From a virus, in IMG/VR virus record IMGVR_UViG_3300042522_000700, positions 1 to 64,000 of that record: 64,000 nt of DNA. The stretch is one strand, 5' to 3'. This document shows, piece by piece, positions 41,071 to 49,957 of the stretch. Below the pieces are notes generated by a model. The model worked only from the letters and a program-made list of their open reading frames with translations, was not told where the DNA came from and ran no database searches. Positions within the stretch are counted from its first letter, which is position 1, and every line of letters starts with the position of its first letter. The position numbers and the translations under genes were made by a program.

Positions 41071-41600
41071 CGTTTGTTCTTAATTTCAAGTGTTTCTTTG
41101 ATTCCAGACATGTCGGAATAACTTTGATTAAGTCCTGCCATCTCACCCTCGAAATTTTCTGTATACATTACATGCTCATACCCAGTTCTTTCGAGAATCT
41201 TTGTCTTAATTTCCAATTGCTTTTTCTCTTTAGCAATACGCCTTAAGAACGCAAAGTAAATTACCTGAGTAAAATAAGCAAATGGATTCTTTGATTTTTC
41301 TGGATCAAAGTTGTGAATATACTGTAAACAGTTTTCTATGCCGTCAGAGATCATTTCTTCTCTGAACATATAATTTACAAAGTTTGGTTTGTATGATAAG
41401 TGTGTGGCAATCTTAAGAAAACAGTCGCCAAGATAATTTGGGATACGAGGTTTTCCTTCCCAATTCTTAGATCTTTCGGGTTGAGTTATGGTTCTACCGT
41501 GATGTTTAAAAAAACTTGCTTCAACTTTATTTCGGTGAACAGTAATTGCCTCCAAGAAATCTTTATTATTGACGTAATTTTCTGTCTTCTTTTTTGCCAT
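41067..41600 (-). CDS. gp55: Late sigma factor gp55
   Basis: The 177-aa protein contains EEMISDGIENCLQYIHNFDP, then KSKNPFAYFTQVIYFAFLRR, the region-2 core of sigma-70 that recognises the -10 element, and lacks region 4. In T4 this factor directs RNA polymerase to TATAAATA. The many such sites in this window fit. A strong sigma-70 promoter stands 32 nt upstream, so the late switch itself is turned on by host polymerase. Confidence 0.93.
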   Translation of the reverse strand: MAKKKTENYVNNKDFLEAITVHRNKVEASFFKHHGRTITQPERSKNWEGKPRIPNYLGDCFLKIATHLSYKPNFVNYMFREEMISDGIENCLQYIHNFDPEKSKNPFAYFTQVIYFAFLRRIAKEKKQLEIKTKILERTGYEHVMYTENFEGEMAGLNQSYSDMSGIKETLEIKNKR

Positions 41601-41778
41601 GAGTCATGTCTCTATCCAGTATGTTGGTATCAGTATAGACCATTTTAATAGGTTTGTCAAGGGGGGTTGACAAAACCTCAGAAACCCAGTACAATAACTC
41701 TGTCAGGGGTTCATGATTACTGTCTTTAAGTTCTTTAGATACTTTAAATACATCAAGATTTTTTATAGATGTCTTCAA
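41566..41778 (-). CDS. Uncertain short frame overlapping the gp55 promoter
   Basis: The 70-codon frame (VFKVSKELKDSNHEPLTELL ...) has protein-like composition but only a TTG start and no clear ribosome binding site. It overlaps both neighbours, and the gp55 promoter lies inside it. It is in the +1 frame relative to the upstream gene, whose stop it crosses (TCT TGA TGT). It may be a decayed C-terminal extension of that gene, a small gene, or chance. Confidence 0.3.
   Translation of the reverse strand: MKTSIKNLDVFKVSKELKDSNHEPLTELLYWVSEVLSTPLDKPIKMVYTDTNILDRDMTHGKKEDRKLRQ
41632..41660 (-). promoter_or_regulatory. Sigma-70 promoter of gp55
   Basis: The minus strand reads TTGACA (41660-41655), 17 nt, TATACT (41637-41632): a near-consensus early or middle promoter, 32 nt before the gp55 ATG. 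Confidence 0.75.
41667..41695 (+). promoter_or_regulatory. Possible divergent plus-strand promoter
   Basis: TTGACA (41667-41672), 17 nt, TACAAT (41690-41695). Its -35 and that of the gp55 promoter form an inverted repeat (TTTGTCAA, six G, TTGACAAA). Transcription from it would be antisense to 41753-44108. Confidence 0.4.
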
Positions 41779-42172
41779 GAAACTTCTTAGTTTCCTTAAC
41801 TGAACCTAAGTAACCCATCTGTTTACTAAAGTTATTTGGTTTTACTTTATTAGAATCTTCATTAGAGCCGTAAGATTCTTCTACATTATCATCAATATTA
41901 TCTAGATAGAACTTTTCAATTTTTTTATCTAATTCAGTCATAGTAATTACTTGTTCCATTTTTATTACAAATAAAGAATCATAAGTGGCATGTATCCAAT
42001 TTTTTAATACAAACCCATCAAAAGGTTTGCCATTTCTTTTTTGTGATAATTTTTCTACTAACATAGGATTCTCTACCAATAAAGAATCTTCATCAGGTAA
42101 ATAACATACCTTAGCTACGATTTCTTCACCTGATGATAACTTTATTGTAGAGAAGAATTCTTCTTCCATCAT
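41753..42172 (-). CDS. Sm-like fold candidate, paralog 3
   Basis: The 139-aa protein FFSTIKLSSGEEIVAKVCYL, VENPMLVEKL, VLKNWIHATYDSLFVIKMEQ, ITMTELDKKIEKFYLD has the strand order of the tandem pair at 29768-30509 (GEEI hairpin, W in the middle, helix at the end). It also has a polar C-terminal tail. The ATG overlaps the UvsW stop. Function is unknown; an RNA-binding or assembly role is a structural guess. Confidence 0.65.
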   Translation of the reverse strand: MMEEEFFSTIKLSSGEEIVAKVCYLPDEDSLLVENPMLVEKLSQKRNGKPFDGFVLKNWIHATYDSLFVIKMEQVITMTELDKKIEKFYLDNIDDNVEESYGSNEDSNKVKPNNFSKQMGYLGSVKETKKFLEDIYKKS

Positions 42173-43632
42173 TTTAGATTTACCTTTATTATTTCGTATT
42201 TAAAATTCTCTTCTTGATAAATTTTAATTCTTTCTTGAAGATGTCTTAAAGTATAATTTTGTCTATTGTCACTAGAGATATCATCAGCAATATCATACAG
42301 AGTAGCTATCTCTTTGCCCTCTCCTTTTCTAAGTACTCTACCAATACTTTGGAGATTCCTGATACGAGATTTAGATGGTGAAGCAAATATAATGTTGTGA
42401 AGACGTTTAATGTTAATACCAGTGCTAAACGTTCCGTAGGAAGCAATAATAACAGCATTATTTTCTTGTTCAGTAATTTTCCTTACTTCTTCTCGTTCAT
42501 CAGTGTCCACTGAACCATGAACAAAAAATACCTTACGTGTATTTTCTGTACTGTTATTTATTAATTCGTATAATGGCTCACCATGCTTTTCAACATAATT
42601 AAACAAAACTAATGTATTACCTTCAAGATCAGCTACTAAATTTTTAATAAGATTATTTCTTTTATTGTTTGTGACAATAAATTCCATCTCTTGATGATAA
42701 TCTTCAAAGTATTGATACTCGTGCTTACACAGAAGAATCTTAATACGAAGATTGGATAGATGACCTTTCTTGATAAGATCATCAGTCTTAGTTACTTTTT
42801 CACAAGCACCAAAGAGACCTTCAAGAACCCACTTGTGTGTTTTAGTTCCGTCAAGTGTTCCAGTAAAACCAAAACGATACTTGGCATTATGAAGCTTTTC
42901 CATAATACCAGTAAGTGATTTGGATTTAAACAAGTGTGCTTCGTCACCGATTACACAATCAATGTCATCAAAATATCTTTTAGGGAATTTATAAATGGAT
43001 TGCCATGTTGTAACAATAATAGGCTTATCAGAATTTTTTTCTTTACCTGAATAAATTTTGTGTATATGTTCGTCAGCATTCCATCCATAATCAGTAAAAT
43101 CTTTTACCATCTGTTCTACCAATGATGTGGTAGGAACAATGATAAGAATTTTTTTATCGGTAGCATGATAATATCTAACAAGAGAATAAATCATTAAAGA
43201 TTTACCAGAGCCTGTTGGGGAAAGAAATAATCCCCTGTGATATTTGAGAGCGAGGTAAACCGTGTAGTATTGATAATCTCTGGCTTTAATATTAGAAATT
43301 TTATCAACCAAATCTTTTACACCACCAGGAGATACAAAATGATTCGTATCTGTAATATCGCCATACCAATCATTCTTGACTGACTCTACAGAATAACCTC
43401 TTTCTTTTGACCACGCCATAAGATGGTTATACAATCCAGCATACAGTTCTCCTGTGCCAGGTGAATACAAACGAATGGTTCCGTCCCAATATTTAAACTT
43501 GGGGTTTCTTTTTAAAAATTTTGCTTCCGGTACTTCGAACGTGAAATAATCAGATAATTCTTGATGTACGTATGGTTCTGCTTGGATCTGTAAAAATACT
43601 TCGTTCTTTTTTCTAATAATTAATCTAGACAT
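42169..43632 (-). CDS. uvsW: RNA-DNA and DNA helicase UvsW
   Basis: The 487-aa superfamily 2 helicase has an N-terminal DNA-binding domain, Walker A SPTGSGKSLM (about 138), GDEAH, FTGTLDGT, and motif VI SIGRVLRKGEG. In T4 it unwinds R-loops and branched DNA and ends origin-dependent replication. It is one base from UvsY and probably co-expressed with it. Confidence 0.95.
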   Translation of the reverse strand: MSRLIIRKKNEVFLQIQAEPYVHQELSDYFTFEVPEAKFLKRNPKFKYWDGTIRLYSPGTGELYAGLYNHLMAWSKERGYSVESVKNDWYGDITDTNHFVSPGGVKDLVDKISNIKARDYQYYTVYLALKYHRGLFLSPTGSGKSLMIYSLVRYYHATDKKILIIVPTTSLVEQMVKDFTDYGWNADEHIHKIYSGKEKNSDKPIIVTTWQSIYKFPKRYFDDIDCVIGDEAHLFKSKSLTGIMEKLHNAKYRFGFTGTLDGTKTHKWVLEGLFGACEKVTKTDDLIKKGHLSNLRIKILLCKHEYQYFEDYHQEMEFIVTNNKRNNLIKNLVADLEGNTLVLFNYVEKHGEPLYELINNSTENTRKVFFVHGSVDTDEREEVRKITEQENNAVIIASYGTFSTGINIKRLHNIIFASPSKSRIRNLQSIGRVLRKGEGKEIATLYDIADDISSDNRQNYTLRHLQERIKIYQEENFKYEIIKVNLK

Positions 43633-44108
43633 TAAGTAGTACCATTAATAAATTTTTCCCAGTCAATAGCCGATTTGATTTGAAATCCACGATTGGAAAT
43701 CATTTTCATTACACTGTCCAGGAAATAAAGTGCCTGTTCAACGTATTTAATTTTTGCTTCGATGTTAATGATGTCCTCATCTGATTCCAGATAGGTTCTC
43801 ATTTTTTCTGCTGTTTTAATACTTGTGCCGAAAGGTTTTTCGGCATACACTTTGGCGTCTGCTTCGCCAGAATAATATTCTCTTTTTTCTTTTACTACAC
43901 GCCTGTATTCAAACTCCAGTGAAGTTTTAACTTGGCTAAGATCTGTGTAGTAGTTTAAGTATTTATTGTGTTGAAAAGGGATCTCTAATGCTAACTTACC
44001 GAGATCTTCTGTATACTGTTTGTTTTTAAATTGGAAATCAATATGACTGTCAATTGACCATTCTTCTTTAATTGTTTCAAATAATTTAACGATGTTTTCA
44101 AATTTCAT
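43632..44108 (-). CDS. uvsY: Recombination mediator UvsY
   Basis: The 158-aa protein is mostly helical and charged. It contains HIDFQFKNKQYTEDLGKLAL and YYTDLSQVKTSLEFEYRRVV, which match UvsY of T4-like phages. It loads UvsX on gp32-coated single-stranded DNA. It is slightly longer than T4 UvsY (137 aa). The start overlaps the tail gene upstream (4 nt). Confidence 0.92.
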   Translation of the reverse strand: MKFENIVKLFETIKEEWSIDSHIDFQFKNKQYTEDLGKLALEIPFQHNKYLNYYTDLSQVKTSLEFEYRRVVKEKREYYSGEADAKVYAEKPFGTSIKTAEKMRTYLESDEDIINIEAKIKYVEQALYFLDSVMKMISNRGFQIKSAIDWEKFINGTT

Positions 44109-44617
44109 AAGGTTTTAAAATTTTTATCACGAAGAGTAAAGTTAGTATACTTGAATGTTACCTGTGCTGTAAAATATTCAATATCATCTACAGTAGCATC
44201 AAAATCAATTGACGTTAAACTGACTGGAAATAATCTCTCGTAATCAACAAAAAATGATGGATTAAAATTTGATGTTACTACCATTAATTGACCATTTGAA
44301 TATTCAACTTCGTCTGGCGAATGCTGATCAGCTCCACCATTTTTACGAATCCATTGTAGTACGGAATTGTAATTAATTAAATTTTCGTCAACAATAAAAG
44401 TTAAATTTAAATCGTCATAAGAAACTCCGCCACCAGGAACAATAGGAAAATTTCTAAACCGTGTAGAAACTTCTGTGAATGGCATATTAACACCAGGCAA
44501 ATTTGCTTGCTGGCAGAAAAAATCAACGCCCTCAAACAATTCCAATTTCATTTTAAAACCAATTGGAGAAAGAAAATTTCTATTTTGTGGTTGCTCCTTA
44601 TACCATTCAGCAGTCAT
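44105..44617 (-). CDS. Tail tube/baseplate-associated protein (gp19/gp54-like; possibly gp3)
   Basis: The 170-aa protein contains FFCQQANLPGVNMPFTEVST, then DLNLTFIVDENLINYNSVLQ, and VSLTSIDFDATVDDIEYFTA, a pattern shared by the tail-tube superfamily of T4-like phages. Its position between gp23 and uvsY is where several cyanophages carry a gene named gp3 (tail completion); the fold signature also fits a tube initiator. I choose the ATG at 44617, which has an SD-like GGGAAG; the frame to 44701 runs into the gp23 terminator. Confidence 0.65.
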   Translation of the reverse strand: MTAEWYKEQPQNRNFLSPIGFKMKLELFEGVDFFCQQANLPGVNMPFTEVSTRFRNFPIVPGGGVSYDDLNLTFIVDENLINYNSVLQWIRKNGGADQHSPDEVEYSNGQLMVVTSNFNPSFFVDYERLFPVSLTSIDFDATVDDIEYFTAQVTFKYTNFTLRDKNFKTL

Positions 44618-44639
44618 GTCAACTTCCCAAGCTATAATA

Positions 44640-44647
44640 TATTTATT
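44640..44647 (-). promoter_or_regulatory. Late promoter after gp23
   Basis: The minus strand reads AATAAATA, directly downstream of the gp23 terminator and 23 nt before the tail gene start. Confidence 0.5.
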
Positions 44648-44652
44648 TCCAT

Positions 44653-44678
44653 AAAAAAAGAGCCCCCGAAGGGACTCT
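44653..44678 (-). terminator. Terminator of gp23
   Basis: The minus strand reads AGAG-T-CCC, TTCG loop, GGG-G-CTCT and seven T, about 20 nt after the gp23 stop. Confidence 0.9.
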
Positions 44679-44697
44679 TGGAAAATGTGAGAAAGAC

Positions 44698-46119
44698 TCA
44701 CATGAGGTTTTGAATACGAACACGTCTGTAGTACATGTTCTTCGAAGCGGTGAGAGCTTCAGCATCGGGTACAGGAACGCCATCACCATCAACACCGTTG
44801 AATACGAATGGGTTAGCAACCATACCGTAACGGGTCTTGAAGCCAATCTTAGGCTGGAAGGTGTTAGGATCAATGCTACGTAGCATCTGGAGGGGAACGT
44901 ATGGGCAATAGAAGAGACCAGCATCATAAGGATTAGTACCCTTATAACCCATGACATAATAATGATCGCTAGATACGTTAGCCGAATAAGGATCAACGAA
45001 GACCTTGATACGACCGTTGATGGTGCCAACCATGAGGTTGCCGGTGTCATCAACTTGACCGATGGAAGGACCACCAGCGCCAGTTAGACCAGAGGTGTAA
45101 TCAAGTACACCAGCCATAGCTAGAGCTGAAGCTACGTCAGCTGAGCAGATGAGGAAGTTACCTTTGCCTCTACGAGTTTCCTGAGCGATAGCATTAGCAT
45201 CACGCTCAACTTGGAATAGAAGACCTTTGAACTTCTCAACTGACCAACGACCGTTTGAATCAACGTCAAGGTCAAATACGCCAGCACGAGCAACGTTGTT
45301 CTGAGCACCAGGCTTAGCGATGGTGTATACAGTACGAACGACTTCACGGTTGATCTCAGCGAGGATCTCGCTTGAGAGAATGTTGGCTAGCTCTTGCTCA
45401 GCGTCAAGACCGTGAACAGCCTTAAGATCCTGAGCTAGCTCTAGAGTGTACTCTGAACGGAGGGCTCTGGTTCTGGCGGTTACAGCAGTCTTCTCGATGC
45501 TGAAGCTCATTTCGTTGAACAGGGTTGTGCCTGAACCTAGAACTTCGGCAGTCTCACGGGCAATAGGACGAACGCCACGCTCGTAAGTACCAGCGCCAGC
45601 GCCAGCGTCGTTAAGAAGACCTGGATTTGAAGCAGCGTAAGCAGGATCGTTAGCAACACCGATGGGAACAACTGGATCGTTGTAAGCAGCAGGACCCTGA
45701 GTGTTAGCGGAGAAGTTAACATCAGGCTCGTTGAATAGAGCTTCACGACCCTTACGTAGACCAGCGGAACCATTATGCTGATAGTGAGCCTTCATGGCGA
45801 AGATAAGTCCAGTAGGACCGCTCATTGGCTGAACACCACAGATGTCGTATGCCATTAGGTTAGGCATGGCACGACGAACTAGGCTGATCATGATAGGATC
45901 GAAACCAGCTAGTCCACCAGTTTTGGTGTCAAGACCTGAACCTGATAGAGCGTTACCACCAATCGCACCGACAGTATTGCTGTCTTCACGAAGGGCTCTT
46001 TCTTGGTTTTCGAGAATTACGGCGGTTACAGCTTGTCTATGCTTATCCGTAATAGCAGGAGCTTCGGAAGCATTGAGAACTGGTGCCCACTTCTCTGTTA
46101 GATGGGAAGCGTTAAACAT
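44698..46119 (-). CDS. gp23: Major capsid protein gp23
   Basis: The 473-aa protein starts MFNASHLTEKWAPVLNASEA and contains GFDPIMISLVRRAMPNLMAY, and PMSGPTGLIFAMKAHY, hallmarks of T4-like gp23. The protein assembles into hexamers of the head. Its N-terminal about 60 residues are normally removed by the gp21 protease. The gene is flanked by a late promoter and a strong terminator, fitting very high late expression. Confidence 0.98.
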   Translation of the reverse strand: MFNASHLTEKWAPVLNASEAPAITDKHRQAVTAVILENQERALREDSNTVGAIGGNALSGSGLDTKTGGLAGFDPIMISLVRRAMPNLMAYDICGVQPMSGPTGLIFAMKAHYQHNGSAGLRKGREALFNEPDVNFSANTQGPAAYNDPVVPIGVANDPAYAASNPGLLNDAGAGAGTYERGVRPIARETAEVLGSGTTLFNEMSFSIEKTAVTARTRALRSEYTLELAQDLKAVHGLDAEQELANILSSEILAEINREVVRTVYTIAKPGAQNNVARAGVFDLDVDSNGRWSVEKFKGLLFQVERDANAIAQETRRGKGNFLICSADVASALAMAGVLDYTSGLTGAGGPSIGQVDDTGNLMVGTINGRIKVFVDPYSANVSSDHYYVMGYKGTNPYDAGLFYCPYVPLQMLRSIDPNTFQPKIGFKTRYGMVANPFVFNGVDGDGVPVPDAEALTASKNMYYRRVRIQNLM

Positions 46120-46155
46120 TTTTACCTCTTTTGAACGTATGTTATCGTTTGATAA

Positions 46156-46163
46156 TATTTATT
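46156..46163 (-). promoter_or_regulatory. Late promoter of gp23
   Basis: The minus strand reads AATAAATA, 37 nt before the gp23 ATG, in the gap after gp22. Confidence 0.55.
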
Positions 46164-46170
46164 ATTTAGA

Positions 46171-47325
46171 TCACTTCCAGCGTTGTAAAGCTTGAAGATA
46201 TGATGCCATTACTGGCGATACATCTTCGCTTAACGCTACTGGGGTATCATCACCTACTTCTGATTTGATTACTGATTCTGGGAAATATGATTTACGGAGA
46301 GTTTTTACTGATTCAGTAAATTGATCTGCCGTTTCAAATGTTACCCCTTCAGATAGGGAAGCAAGCTTTTCTTTTTGAGTGTCAGCGAGTCCTTCCGAAA
46401 CTTGGTTTAGGATTACAACTTTGCTTGACTCAGCAAGACGATTATTTAATTCCACGTTACGCTCAATTTGTTCATTGAGGCGATCTTCCATCTCACGAAG
46501 CTCGTCAGCCATTTCCTCGACAACGTTTGCTTTTTCGTCGGGGATATTGATATAATGCTCAGCAAAGAGATTTCTTAGACCAGCAATGAAGTCTTCGGTA
46601 ATCTCGTTGCGGATGCCACGATCAATAGCAACTTGGTTTTCTTCGATCCAGCGTTGAATACCATATGCTACCATTCCTTTTACTTCCTCAGAAAGTTCTT
46701 CCTTTACAGTTTCTACTTTCTCGGCAAGTTTTGTTTCAAACTGCTCTTCGAGTCTAGCGTACTCTTCGGTAAGCTTTGCTCTTACGGCAGCTTCGAAAAT
46801 TGTTTTTGCTTTATCCTTATACTCTTCTGAGAGTTCTTCTCCTTCGGTTAGAGCGGCGACATCCGAAGAAAGATCAAGTTCTTCAAACGAAGGCTTGATT
46901 GGATAAGTTACAGCAGGACCAGTAGAAGTACCATAAGCAACTTCAGTACCTACAGTTGGAGTGGTTGCCATATCACCAGGACTCTTTTGATGAGCCTGTT
47001 GAGCGTCACCCGAAATTTGAGAAATTGGGGCGGCAGCTTTTGCTCCTGGATTCTCTTCGCCTTCATCATCATGTTCGTTGGGGGTAGTTGATGTACCACC
47101 TAAATCAGTAGCAGGCTTTTGGCCAATAGCAACTGAAGGGGGAACTGATGGTTGGGGATCTTTACCTCCAGCACCTGAAGTTTGAACATCGGAAATTTGT
47201 GAAGGCTCTTTTCCAGTGCCAGGAATTACCGAAGCTGAAACTGTAGGCATTGGATCGCCAGATTCAAGGACAACTTTTTGTTCTTGAACAAGCTCCCCAA
47301 ATTTTTCGTTTAGCATATCTGACAT
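46171..47325 (-). CDS. gp22: Prohead core scaffold protein gp22
   Basis: The 384-aa protein has a low-complexity first half (Pro/Gly/Ser rich, about 20-140). A very acidic coiled-coil second half follows (LTEEYARLEEQFETKLAEKV, DELREMEDRLNEQIERNVEL). This is typical of the scaffold that fills the prohead and is degraded by gp21. It lies between gp21 and gp23 as in T4, and is longer than T4 gp22 (269 aa), as in other cyanophages. Confidence 0.92.
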   Translation of the reverse strand: MSDMLNEKFGELVQEQKVVLESGDPMPTVSASVIPGTGKEPSQISDVQTSGAGGKDPQPSVPPSVAIGQKPATDLGGTSTTPNEHDDEGEENPGAKAAAPISQISGDAQQAHQKSPGDMATTPTVGTEVAYGTSTGPAVTYPIKPSFEELDLSSDVAALTEGEELSEEYKDKAKTIFEAAVRAKLTEEYARLEEQFETKLAEKVETVKEELSEEVKGMVAYGIQRWIEENQVAIDRGIRNEITEDFIAGLRNLFAEHYINIPDEKANVVEEMADELREMEDRLNEQIERNVELNNRLAESSKVVILNQVSEGLADTQKEKLASLSEGVTFETADQFTESVKTLRKSYFPESVIKSEVGDDTPVALSEDVSPVMASYLQALQRWK

Positions 47326-47362
47326 TTGAGTTTCCTCGTACTTCTAACAATTATTCTAAGAT

Positions 47363-47370
47363 TATTTATG
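47363..47370 (-). promoter_or_regulatory. Late promoter of gp22
   Basis: The minus strand reads CATAAATA, 38 nt before the gp22 ATG. Confidence 0.6.
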
Positions 47371-47373
47371 AAA

Positions 47374-48018
47374 TTATAGATTTGAAAGGAAGTGCTCAAA
47401 GGATTTGAGCTTCCTTTCTTCAATATTTCGCCTGGTAGATTCCGAAATATATCTGTGATATTTAGCTACTTGATGTTCACGTAGAATACCATTTTCCCAA
47501 ATCCACTCTTTGCCTTCCATGATTCCATTAACAAAAGCATCTGGTGCGGAAGGATCTGCTACGATATCGGCAGCAGTGGCAAGCATAAAATCATCACGAA
47601 CATAGTTCGCTCCGTTACGCTCTTCAAGTGAACCCATACCACGGGAAGAAACTCCGAGTCGTACACCTTCTTCTAAAAGTGATTTGGCAATTTTGCCCAT
47701 AGGAGTATCGAGAACTTGTGCTTTACCAATAAAATTACTTCCTTCTGATTTGAGCGAAATAATTTTATGTGATACTCTATCTAAATTAACAGTGGGACCA
47801 TCAGGATGTCCAAGTTCTCCTAAAGCACGACCAGATTTTACATACTGTTCGTTATACCTTTGTACTTCTCTGTTTAATACTTCGTAAGGATATACACGTC
47901 CGTTGCGGTTTTTAATTTCGGATTGTAGAAAAATTCCTTCAATGTAAAGATGTTTCTTTCCGTTATTTTCTTCAACGAGGACGTTAATCTCTTCGATATT
48001 TTCCGTGATTAGTTTCAT
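47374..48018 (-). CDS. gp21: Prohead protease gp21
   Basis: The 214-aa U9/S78-like serine protease has a catalytic His in GELGHPD (about residue 69) and Ser in LGVSSRGMGS (about 121). LYIEGIFLQSEIKNRNGRVY is its typical N-terminal strand. It cleaves the scaffold and capsid proteins during head maturation. The start overlaps the gp67-like gene stop (ATGA). Confidence 0.95.
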   Translation of the reverse strand: MKLITENIEEINVLVEENNGKKHLYIEGIFLQSEIKNRNGRVYPYEVLNREVQRYNEQYVKSGRALGELGHPDGPTVNLDRVSHKIISLKSEGSNFIGKAQVLDTPMGKIAKSLLEEGVRLGVSSRGMGSLEERNGANYVRDDFMLATAADIVADPSAPDAFVNGIMEGKEWIWENGILREHQVAKYHRYISESTRRNIEERKLKSFEHFLSNL

Positions 48019-48191
48019 TGTTCTGTTTCTAGTGGTTCTACTGGCTCATTAAAATAAGTAGAAGCGACAGCTTTTTTATACAGACCAATTGCTTCAGCAG
48101 CACTTGACTGCATCAGATCTTCAATTGAGTCTAAAGCTTCTGCTTTTTTGTTATCGGCAATCGAACTCACAATGTTCAAAATATTAGACAT
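48015..48191 (-). CDS. gp67: Prohead core protein, gp67-like
   Basis: The ATG at 48191 opens 58 codons (MSNILNIVSSIADNKKAEAL ... AAEAIGLYKKAVASTYF), a small helical, acidic-tailed protein. T4 has gp67 and gp68 in exactly this place between portal gp20 and protease gp21, and the sequence has the gp67-type profile. The assignment rests on position and composition. Confidence 0.7.
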   Translation of the reverse strand: MSNILNIVSSIADNKKAEALDSIEDLMQSSAAEAIGLYKKAVASTYFNEPVEPLETEQ

Positions 48192-48218
48192 ATAAATAAA
48201 CCTTAATTTAATATAGAA

Positions 48219-49919
48219 TTATTTAGCAGAACCTTTATTTGAGGCTGGTTTTGCTGGCGTTTTGGGTGCTAACTTTGCCTTTTCTTTTTCTAAATCCAGT
48301 TGTCTTTGGGCATCATCTTGTGCTTGAGCATCTTGAATTTCTGGAGCAAAAGCATCATTTTGTCTTGCCATAGTATCCAATGACATAGAATCTGCTGCAC
48401 TAATAGCAACTCCAGATTTGATATCTTTCTTCATCTGGCGATCCATTTCCTTGTATTCAACTTCAGTTTGCATCAATACTTGGCGACGAATATATTCAGT
48501 AGAAAAATATTTTCCGACAAAAGGATCCATATCAATTGTTAAAGCAATTCTTTCTTTCATTAATTCTGTTTGCTTTAACTCATTAAAATGATTATCAAAT
48601 AGGAAGTCATATTGAATATGCTCTTCCATATCCTCCCAATCTTCCGGAGTGATGATACCCTTAAGAATTAATTGTGTCTTAAGAATATCGTGGAATAGTT
48701 CACTAAATCTTTTACGAAGACGACCAATAAACTTAGCAAATTTAAGTTCGTCTCTGAGAATTTCTGTTGTTTTACCAAGATTAAAAGCTTTGTTGTCGTC
48801 AGTTAATCTTGATGGTGGAAGGTTAAGAGAATTGTAAAGTTTCTTTTTAAAATACTCTACGTCCTTAAGTTCTCCAAGATTCTGACCACCTGGGAGTGTT
48901 GTGATTTCTGTGCCACGACCACCTTCACGACGAGGTAGCCAAAAATCTTCAAGCATACTCATATGCTTTTTGTCATCACGAATTTCTCCTGTGGCAGAAT
49001 CGTATACTAACTTGTTACGATATCTTGCCATAACATCACGGAGGTATTGTTCCGCTTTTACTTTGGGAAGATTGCCTACATCAATATAAAAAATTCTACG
49101 TTCTGGGGCACGAGACAATCTATAGATAACAAGTGAGTCCTCAATCATTCTTAGCTGGTTGAGTGACTTGATTGATTTGTGAAGAAAACTAATAGTCATC
49201 TTCTTATTAGTATCTTTCAAACCAGAATCACAATAAGCGATTGAGTCAGCTGCAATTTTAATTCCTTGACTGTTGGCATAGTTATATGTACCTGTCGTAG
49301 TAGGAACATTGGCTACACCAAATCCTTGTGGATTATACAGATAGTATTCGATATAATCTCCCCAATCAAATTCTAAAGCAGAGCCTCTTTCGATATGCTT
49401 TTCCGCTTCTCTTTTTTCAAATTTTTGTCTAACTTTTTTAATTTTTAAAGCATCAATATATCTTAATTCTAAAATACCTTTCTTTGGATTATCTAAATCA
49501 ACTACTTTATGATAATGTAATCTACCATCAATATACCAATTACGAATAATTTGGTGAGAGTGCTTATCAAATTTAAGCATTCTAAGAATTGTATTAAATT
49601 CTTGTCTAATTTTTGCTTTAATATTTTCGCCTAAATTTAAATTAGACAACTCAATTTCTACTGGCGTATCGTCGGCATCAGAAACAACAAACTCATTCAC
49701 AATTTCGTCAATAGCAGTATCACACTCAGGGTGAAGTGCCATGCTACGATATCGTTGAATGAGTTCGTACTCGTTTCTTGATATGCCTTCAACGTCAACA
49801 TACGTGCCAAAATAGCCACCTGCTACGGTGGCTACGGCATCTTCTTGATTGGGAGGAATTGGGGATTGACCCTTCAATCCCTCCTTCTTGTTAATTTTAA
49901 ATCCAAACAGTTGACTCAT
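48219..49919 (-). CDS. gp20: Portal vertex protein gp20
   Basis: The 566-aa protein MSQLFGFKINKKEG contains EYELIQRYRSMALHPECDTA, and IDEIVNEFVVSD, LELRYIDALKIKKVR and LNLPPSRLTDD, diagnostic of T4-like portals. A dodecamer forms the DNA entry vertex and binds terminase and neck proteins. It has a Lys/Ala-rich C-terminal tail. Confidence 0.97.
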   Translation of the reverse strand: MSQLFGFKINKKEGLKGQSPIPPNQEDAVATVAGGYFGTYVDVEGISRNEYELIQRYRSMALHPECDTAIDEIVNEFVVSDADDTPVEIELSNLNLGENIKAKIRQEFNTILRMLKFDKHSHQIIRNWYIDGRLHYHKVVDLDNPKKGILELRYIDALKIKKVRQKFEKREAEKHIERGSALEFDWGDYIEYYLYNPQGFGVANVPTTTGTYNYANSQGIKIAADSIAYCDSGLKDTNKKMTISFLHKSIKSLNQLRMIEDSLVIYRLSRAPERRIFYIDVGNLPKVKAEQYLRDVMARYRNKLVYDSATGEIRDDKKHMSMLEDFWLPRREGGRGTEITTLPGGQNLGELKDVEYFKKKLYNSLNLPPSRLTDDNKAFNLGKTTEILRDELKFAKFIGRLRKRFSELFHDILKTQLILKGIITPEDWEDMEEHIQYDFLFDNHFNELKQTELMKERIALTIDMDPFVGKYFSTEYIRRQVLMQTEVEYKEMDRQMKKDIKSGVAISAADSMSLDTMARQNDAFAPEIQDAQAQDDAQRQLDLEKEKAKLAPKTPAKPASNKGSAK

Positions 49920-49944
49920 ATTAAATTAAATAGATTCGATGATC

Positions 49945-49952
49945 TATTTATT
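49945..49952 (-). promoter_or_regulatory. Late promoter of gp20
   Basis: The minus strand reads AATAAATA, 26 nt before the portal ATG. Confidence 0.5.
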
Positions 49953-49957
49953 TAAGT

